Shown here: piece after piece, positions 1 to 5,358 of the stretch | Numbering within the stretch: position 1 is the first letter of the stretch | Layout of the letters: each line of letters opens with the position of its first letter | NCBI GenBank assembly: GCA_002724615.1 | Contig: PBPF01000119.1 | Coordinates: forward strand, 1-8,898 | Reading direction: 5' to 3' | DNA: 8,898 nucleotides | Source of the DNA: Verrucomicrobiales bacterium | GTDB taxonomy: Bacteria; Verrucomicrobiota; Verrucomicrobiia; Limisphaerales; UBA1100 | Notes under the pieces: generated by a model | The model's input: only the letters and a program-made list of their open reading frames with translations | Told to the model about the DNA's origin: nothing | Databases searched by the model: none | Made by a program: the position numbers and the translations under genes

Positions 1-684
1 CGCAGCGGTGGTGACCAAGGCGACATAAATGCCGCCAGCCAGAACGTCGGACTTGTTCATGCCCTTGGGCAGCGTGGCGAGATCACGGAATGCCTCAATC
101 ATGCCATAGACCGTGCCCACCAGCCCGAGCAGCGGTGCCACCGCCACAATCAAATGGATGATCCGCAGGCTGCGCTTCATCCGGTCGGCAGCACGCGTGC
201 CGGCTTCGGAAATGGCCTGCTCCACCTGCTCCGGTCCCTTTGACTCCTTCACAAGTCCGGCCTTCAACACGTCGGCGATGACAGCCTCGCGCGGGGCCTT
301 TTCGCAATACTCGATCCCCTTGCTCGTGCCACTTTTCATTTCCTCTCGGAGCTCCTCGACAAACCCCGGGGGCAGCACACGATTGCGCGACAGGCTGATG
401 CAACGCTCCACTGTGCTTGCCAGCCCCACGATGGAGCAAAGTGCCAGCGGGATCATCAAAGGGCCGCCGGACACCAGCAGTTGCCAGAAATTCTTGGGCT
501 GTTTTTTCTGGCCACCCGACGAGCTCTCCTCGGCTGGCGCGACCACAGATTGTTCATCCCCGTCGTTGGGAGTTGCGTTATTTTCCTGCGCTATGGCCGT
601 GGTGACACTCGCACAGATGAATAACCATCCGGCGGCCACCGCACCCAGAAACACCGTCATGCGTCGTTTTAACTCGTTGCTCAT
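1..684 (-). CDS. MotA/TolQ/ExbB-family proton channel protein with N-terminal signal peptide, 3' end cut by window edge
   Basis: The first 228 residues of a second ExbB/TolQ-type protein are present; the C-terminus lies past the left edge. It begins with a signal peptide (basic MSNELKRRM, hydrophobic core about 10-31, likely cleavage at AIA before QENN), then a Ser/Glu/Gln/Asn-rich segment to about residue 65, the first membrane helix (about 67-92), a cytoplasmic helical loop (about 93-172), the second helix containing LLGLVGTVYGMIEAF (185-199), and the start of the third, VLAGGIYVALVTTAA (214-228). E. coli ExbB has its N-terminus in the periplasm, so a cleaved leader plus a 35-residue periplasmic extension fits that topology. 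Such extended ExbB proteins are common in planctomycetes and verrucomicrobia. It differs clearly from the copy at the right edge, so this is a second channel type and not a recent duplicate. An ExbD partner is expected beyond the left edge. Confidence 0.93.
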   Translation of the reverse strand, partial: MSNELKRRMTVFLGAVAAGWLFICASVTTAIAQENNATPNDGDEQSVVAPAEESSSGGQKKQPKNFWQLLVSGGPLMIPLALCSIVGLASTVERCISLSRNRVLPPGFVEELREEMKSGTSKGIEYCEKAPREAVIADVLKAGLVKESKGPEQVEQAISEAGTRAADRMKRSLRIIHLIVAVAPLLGLVGTVYGMIEAFRDLATLPKGMNKSDVLAGGIYVALVTTAA

Positions 685-764
685 GGTCGATTCTGCTTGG
701 GGTTATTGTCAGTTCTCAGCTGTGCCTCGGAATTCTTGCCTGCCTCTTCTCCCGCTCGCCGTTG
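685..764 (-). other. Short gap between the TPR gene and the second ExbB-type gene
   Basis: The 80 bases show no terminator hairpin with a T-run and no convincing promoter, and no strong Shine-Dalgarno precedes the ATG at 684. Co-transcription of the two genes is the simplest reading. Confidence 0.5.
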
Positions 765-3700
765 TTAGTTCAACTTCTGCCTTGCGATGGCGGCAGCGTT
801 GCTCTTCGGGAATTTCTGGACGAGTTCCTCGTATTGTTTCCGGGCGTCGTCCTTCTTGCCCGCCAGTTCCAGCGCCAGACCCGTTCCCAACAGTGCACGT
901 GCCTGCCACACACCCTTGGGCTCTCCAAGTTCCTCCGGGTAATTCGCACTCAAGTCAGCGAACATAATGATCGCCTCCGTGCAGTGCGACTGGACCTCCG
1001 CCGGGGCCTTGCTTGACTTGGCAATCTGATAGTGGCAGTCGCCCAAGTGATATACGGTGCGCGCGCCCAACTCGTCCTTACGGGAATCTTTCACCACATT
1101 CTTAAAGCTCTCAATTGCCCGGGCGAATTCGCCCCGACCCTCGCGCGCCCAGCCTTGGCCATACCACGCGTCGCGGATCAGCTTGTGCTCGGGATACATC
1201 GCAACAAACGCATCGTAGGTTTTTTCCGCCGCCGCCCAGTCCTTCAGTAGGCCCTGCACTTTTCCCAATTGAAGTTGAGACTGCGACTGCACAACCGGCC
1301 CACCCGACTTGGCCCCCAGTGCCGACTGGTAATTCATCAAGGCCACCTTGTATTGCTCTTCCTTGGCCGCGTCGCCTGCCGCTGCCTCCGCCATCTGCAT
1401 ACGCGACTCCCCGGCCTGATAGGCCGCCGTACCAGCCAGTTCAGTCAAGTCCTTGGGCGCATCCGACGGCAACGTCTTGGCAAATCCCTCAAAGATTTCC
1501 GCCGCCTTCGCGTGCCCGCCTTGCTCGAAGTACGACCACGCAAGGCGATAACGCGCGCGCGACCGCAACACTGCCTCCTTGGCATCCTTGGATTTCTGCA
1601 GCACCCCCTCCAGCCTCTTGGCTGCCTCAGCGTATTTACCCGACTTAAACTCCAACTCCGCCAGCTCCCAGCCCGCCAAGTTGAACAGTTCGCCTTCTGG
1701 AAATTCCGCGAGCAGTCGGCCATAAAATTCCACTGCTTTTGGCTCTCGCTTCGCTCCAATCTCGCACCACGCCGACTGATACAGCGCATTATCCCTCCAC
1801 CCGGATTCTTGGAAGCCGCCCACCTTCCCGTATTCCGCAAGCGCCTCGTCCCACCGCTCCTGCTGCTCCAGCGACTGTCCAAGACTGAAGGTAGCCTCGT
1901 CCTTCTTGTTGAAATCCGCATGGTCACCCAGAAGCTGCTTGAACGCTCCCTCAGCGCCCTTGTGGTCCTTCTTGCCCATCAAGATCATACCCTGCTGAAA
2001 ACGCGCATCCGCTGCCAAGTCGTGTTCCTTCACGCCCGCCACGAACGCAAAGTGCTGAATTGCCTCGTCCGGCTTATCCTCCCCCCGCGCCACGAACCCC
2101 AAGATGTACTCTGCGTTCGGCCGCCACTTGCTCTGTGCATGTTTCGTCGCCACCTCCTCCAGTGCTGTCCGCGCCTTGGCCATAGCCTTGGTCTCGAACT
2201 GCAGCGTACCCAACTCCACCAGCACCCGTGCCATATGCTGGCTCTCAGCGTAGTCCTTTCGCACCTTGTCAAAGGTCGCGATTGCCGCCGCGCCCGCCTT
2301 GGCTTGACGGCTCGCCAGCCCGCTAAACAACAAAGCCGTATCCGCGTCCGGCGCCTTCGGATTGCCCGAAACAAACTCGTCAAAATGCGACACCGCCTTC
2401 GCCCACGCCTTCATGTGGAAGTAACATTGACCAACGAGAAAGTGAATCTGGATGAATTTTGCCGACACCTTCGCGTCGGCGGTCAGGGGCTCAAGCACCT
2501 TCATCGCTTCATCCCACTTCTTCATGTTGTAATAGGAATTGCCGATCCGGAAATTCGCCGAACTTTCCAGCAAGTGCCCCTTATGCTTCCCGACGAAATC
2601 CTCGAATGCCGCGATTGCCTTGTCGTAATCCTCCACCAAGAAATGGTTCTCGCCCAGCAACCACGCCACGTTGCCCGCTTCCGGCTCCTTGCCATACTTG
2701 GCCAGGTACATATCGCATACCTCACGGCTCTCCGCATACTGCTTGTCGAAGTGCAGCGCATCCGCATTCAACCGCATTGCGTCATCCAAAAAACGGAAGC
2801 CAGCATGGCCTTTGATCAGGCGGCCCATCGTCCGCGAAGTGTCCGCGTATTTCTCGAGCACATACTGGTTCTTCCCCAGTTCGAACAATAAGTCCGGCAG
2901 CTTCGCGTCATTGGCATACTTTCCAATCGCCGGGGTCAACACCGCAATCGCTGCATTGTGTTTCGCTTCGTTACGCTGTCTGTAAAACGTCCGTGCCTGC
3001 CACAGTGGCACGTCCACCGTCGCCTTCGGGGACGTCGCCAAACCTTCAAATACATTTTCCGCCACTTGGAATCGTTGTGCCTCCGGCAACTTTGTGTTCT
3101 CCAAGTGCGATCGACCAAGATACACTCCCGCCTCAATCGTCCGGGGATCATCTTTGAAGTTCACCCGAAATTCCCCGAAGTCCGCCGCTGCCTTGTCAAA
3201 TTCCTTCAAGTGATCGAAACGCACGATACCCATCCGGAACAGTGCCTCCGCCGAGAATCGCCCTTTCAACTGCCGCGCCACCATGTCGTATGCCGCCACT
3301 GCCTTTGCATAGTCCTTCAACTCACGGTGCGACTCCGCCAGCAGGTAATGCGCTTGCTGTTCGAAAGGAGACCCCTTCAGTCCCGGCTTCAGTTCCTCAA
3401 AAGCCTTGGCTGCCTCGGCGAATTGGTTCAACTCATAACGTGCGATCGCACCCTGAAAATTCGCTCGCGGCGCACCCGTGCCTTTCAACTTGCCTAGCAC
3501 ATCCGCGCTGGCAATCACTTCCCCCCACTTCTTTTGTGCGAACTGTGCCTCCAGCAGCCCAGTCTTCATCTGCACGTTGCCTTCCTGTCCCGGCAGCTTC
3601 AGGCCCGCCGTGTACGCCTTTTCGGCTTCCGTGTTCTTGCGCAATTGCAGCAATGCCTGTCCCCAAAAAAGGTGCACAAACTCCCTGTTGGGCGCTTTCG

Positions 3701-4064
3701 GATTCATTGCCAGTTTGGCCAGCAGCGGCTCCGCCAAGTCAAATTTCTTCATGCCCAAGTAGCTCAACGACAGGCCAAATCGCGCGTTTGGCGCTTTCTC
3801 ATGAATCGGGTTCGCCTTCAGGAACGCGTTATACTCCTTCGCCGCAATTTCATAGAGTTTACGCTGGTACAGCGTGTTCGCGCGGAAATACTGTGCCGCC
3901 GCTGGATCTTTCTTCTTCTCCTGAGCCGCCATCGGCGGGGCAGCCATCAACAGCACCAACAATCCCAAGGCTGCGGCCCGGAGACGGTTGTTAAAAGTTT
4001 GATGCGGGTTGGTGTTGAATTGAAGGGAGAGCCGATTTTCTGGAAAGCCTGTGCCGGTCTGCAT
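765..4064 (-). CDS. Large exported tetratricopeptide-repeat (TPR) protein
   Basis: This 1099-residue protein has a signal peptide with an unusually long n-region: the hydrophobic core is residues about 30-43 and cleavage is likely after MAA at 45-47. The rest is helical TPR solenoid; by length it could hold about 30 repeats. Clear units include DYAKAVAAYD (251-260), DYDKAIAAFEDF (479-490), WDEAMKVLEPL (517-527), RWDEALAEYGKV (737-748), DWAAAEKTYDAFVAMYP (942-958), EFARAIESFKNVV (979-991) and the last, DDARKQYEELVQKFPKS (1072-1088). The last one, with AAIARQKL after it, resembles the end of CpoB/YbgF and other Tol-Pal-linked or BamD-like TPR proteins. TPRs bind other proteins; here a periplasmic scaffold for the neighbouring ExbB/ExbD-type complex is plausible but inferred. 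The ATG at 4064 is the only ATG before the signal core; no clear Shine-Dalgarno precedes it. The second ExbB-type gene follows after 80 bases. Confidence 0.92.
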   Translation of the reverse strand: MQTGTGFPENRLSLQFNTNPHQTFNNRLRAAALGLLVLLMAAPPMAAQEKKKDPAAAQYFRANTLYQRKLYEIAAKEYNAFLKANPIHEKAPNARFGLSLSYLGMKKFDLAEPLLAKLAMNPKAPNREFVHLFWGQALLQLRKNTEAEKAYTAGLKLPGQEGNVQMKTGLLEAQFAQKKWGEVIASADVLGKLKGTGAPRANFQGAIARYELNQFAEAAKAFEELKPGLKGSPFEQQAHYLLAESHRELKDYAKAVAAYDMVARQLKGRFSAEALFRMGIVRFDHLKEFDKAAADFGEFRVNFKDDPRTIEAGVYLGRSHLENTKLPEAQRFQVAENVFEGLATSPKATVDVPLWQARTFYRQRNEAKHNAAIAVLTPAIGKYANDAKLPDLLFELGKNQYVLEKYADTSRTMGRLIKGHAGFRFLDDAMRLNADALHFDKQYAESREVCDMYLAKYGKEPEAGNVAWLLGENHFLVEDYDKAIAAFEDFVGKHKGHLLESSANFRIGNSYYNMKKWDEAMKVLEPLTADAKVSAKFIQIHFLVGQCYFHMKAWAKAVSHFDEFVSGNPKAPDADTALLFSGLASRQAKAGAAAIATFDKVRKDYAESQHMARVLVELGTLQFETKAMAKARTALEEVATKHAQSKWRPNAEYILGFVARGEDKPDEAIQHFAFVAGVKEHDLAADARFQQGMILMGKKDHKGAEGAFKQLLGDHADFNKKDEATFSLGQSLEQQERWDEALAEYGKVGGFQESGWRDNALYQSAWCEIGAKREPKAVEFYGRLLAEFPEGELFNLAGWELAELEFKSGKYAEAAKRLEGVLQKSKDAKEAVLRSRARYRLAWSYFEQGGHAKAAEIFEGFAKTLPSDAPKDLTELAGTAAYQAGESRMQMAEAAAGDAAKEEQYKVALMNYQSALGAKSGGPVVQSQSQLQLGKVQGLLKDWAAAEKTYDAFVAMYPEHKLIRDAWYGQGWAREGRGEFARAIESFKNVVKDSRKDELGARTVYHLGDCHYQIAKSSKAPAEVQSHCTEAIIMFADLSANYPEELGEPKGVWQARALLGTGLALELAGKKDDARKQYEELVQKFPKSNAAAIARQKLN

Positions 4065-4269
4065 AATACAATGTCGTTCGTCTTTAAGATTTCGCAACCT
4101 ATTTTCCTCGTTGCATTGGGAGACCAAGACGATTAACAAAAATCGGCTTTTTCACAACGGGAAAACACGGGGTTACCAACCAAAATTAGACGCCCCCGCT
4201 ACAACCCCATTCAAGTGCTATTGTGGAAAAACAATCTCTACTGGCGAATCAGCCGGATACGGGCAAGAG
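4065..4269 (-). other. Intergenic region before the TPR gene
   Basis: This 205-base gap is the longest non-coding stretch here and is richer in A and T than the genes. No rho-independent terminator is visible. A possible promoter for the TPR gene lies at 4185-4214. The TPR frame stays open to 4139, but only through a TTG with no ribosome binding site, so I treat it as non-coding. Confidence 0.6.
4185..4214 (-). promoter_or_regulatory. Possible sigma-70-type promoter for the TPR gene
   Basis: On the minus strand TTGAAT (4209-4214) is followed after 18 bases by TCTAAT (4185-4190), four of six and five of six matches to the -35 and -10 consensus. It would start transcription about 110 bases before the TPR start codon. 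Matches of this quality occur by chance, and the TPR gene may simply be read through from the genes upstream. Confidence 0.25.
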
Positions 4270-5358
4270 CTATTTGCTGCCGGCTTGAGTCAGCGTTGGC
4301 GGGAGGTAGCGGTAGTAGACCTCCAAGGAAAGAGCGGCGAGGGCGGTAGTAACAGCACGTCCGGATTCGCTGCCCCACTTGCCAGCGGGAGCCCAACTGC
4401 CATCGTCAGGTCCGCCGGACACCTGGCGTTGGAGAAGGATCGGTGTCATGCGGGCGTTCCACTGGTTCCAGATCGCACCCTGTTGCTGGTACAGCGCGAG
4501 GCTGGCGTAGTACCAGTAATAATAACTGTAGACATCATTGCGAGCGCTACGCATCTGGGTCGCTACCTGGGCGTGCTCGGGGATATGCCGTCCGAGGTAC
4601 TCTGCCGTCTGTTTGTTCCGAAGCTCGACCTGGCCCGGAGTTGAATGTCCCTTGGCAATGGTGTGCTCGCGCAACATCTGTAGGCTGAACAGGCCTTGGG
4701 CGGCCAACGCAGGCGTGGCACTGCCTTTCCAAATATAGCCGAAGGAACCTTCGGCACCGCGTCGGCCATCCATGAACTTCAGCGCGCGATCAAACACCTT
4801 GGCAGGCACGTTGAGTCCGCCGACTTGCGCGCTCTTCAACGCCATGATTTGCCAGCCGGTAACGGACATATCGCCGGGTGAAACGTATCGCTTGCGGCTG
4901 TCGAAATCCAAAGGGCCAAAACGGCTGCCGTCGCGTGACATTTTCTTCTCGAGATACGGCTTGTAGCGCCAGCCGCCGGTGGCAGGATTCTGCGCTTTGG
5001 CAGTAAAGTCGACGATGCGCTGAACAACAGGGCGCAAGGCCGGATCTTTGGTAAGATAGTAGGCCTCGGCCATGGCAATGGCGGCAATGCCGTGGTCATA
5101 CATATTGCCACCAGCACGCATGTCGCCATCGCGCTCGATGCTGAGCATCCACTTCACGGCGCGGCTCATCTGTTCCTGATAACCCTCGTAGCCGCCTTGC
5201 TTGAGATGTTTGGCGCCGTAACCCATGAAAGCCAGCATGGCCAGACCGGTGGCCGCACTGTCGTGCTCACGCCAGTTCCAGCTTCCGTTGCTAGCTTGAT
5301 TGCGCTTGAGCCACTCAAGGGCACGTAGGACGGCGGACTCTGTCTCACGGCTGCCGCC
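4270..5358 (-). other. Toroid domain of the stalk protein (prenyltransferase/squalene oxidase repeat type)
   Basis: Residues about 928-1289 of the stalk protein open with a helix (ESAVLRALEWLKRNQ) followed by the turn NGSWNW, then ATGLAMLAFMGYG, the helix-turn-helix style of squalene cyclases and protein prenyltransferase beta subunits. Further Gly-Trp/Phe turns follow, and the segment DMSVTGWQIMALKSA looks like the conserved inner helix of bacterial members of this superfamily found in planctomycetes and relatives. It ends with DDGSW, the helix RAVTTALAALSLEVYYRYLP and a short tail. No DxDD, no zinc-site Cys and no thioester Cys is present, so a binding or structural role is more likely than the catalysis of the named relatives. 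Confidence 0.8.

Noticed and set aside
113..967. 284-residue plus-strand open frame over the second ExbB gene and the end of the TPR gene
   Set aside because: It spans two real minus-strand genes and the gap between them, and shows only low-complexity sequence.
1269..2891. 540-residue open frame on the plus strand
   Set aside because: It lies fully antisense to the TPR gene, whose codon use leaves few stops on the other strand. The translation is Leu/Arg/His-rich with no domain, whereas the minus-strand frame has clear TPR units.
4065..4139. Longer N-terminus of the TPR protein from a TTG at 4139
   Set aside because: It would place 25 more residues before an already long signal-peptide n-region and has no ribosome binding site.
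4220..4235. Inverted repeat ATTGT / ACAAT with a six-base loop, considered as a terminator of the stalk gene
   Set aside because: The stem has only five pairs, mostly A-T, and no T-run follows on the minus strand.
4270..5358. Squalene-hopene cyclase or hopanoid biosynthesis gene
   Set aside because: No DxDD motif, about half the length of a full cyclase, fused to an anchored stalk, and no hopanoid genes beside it.
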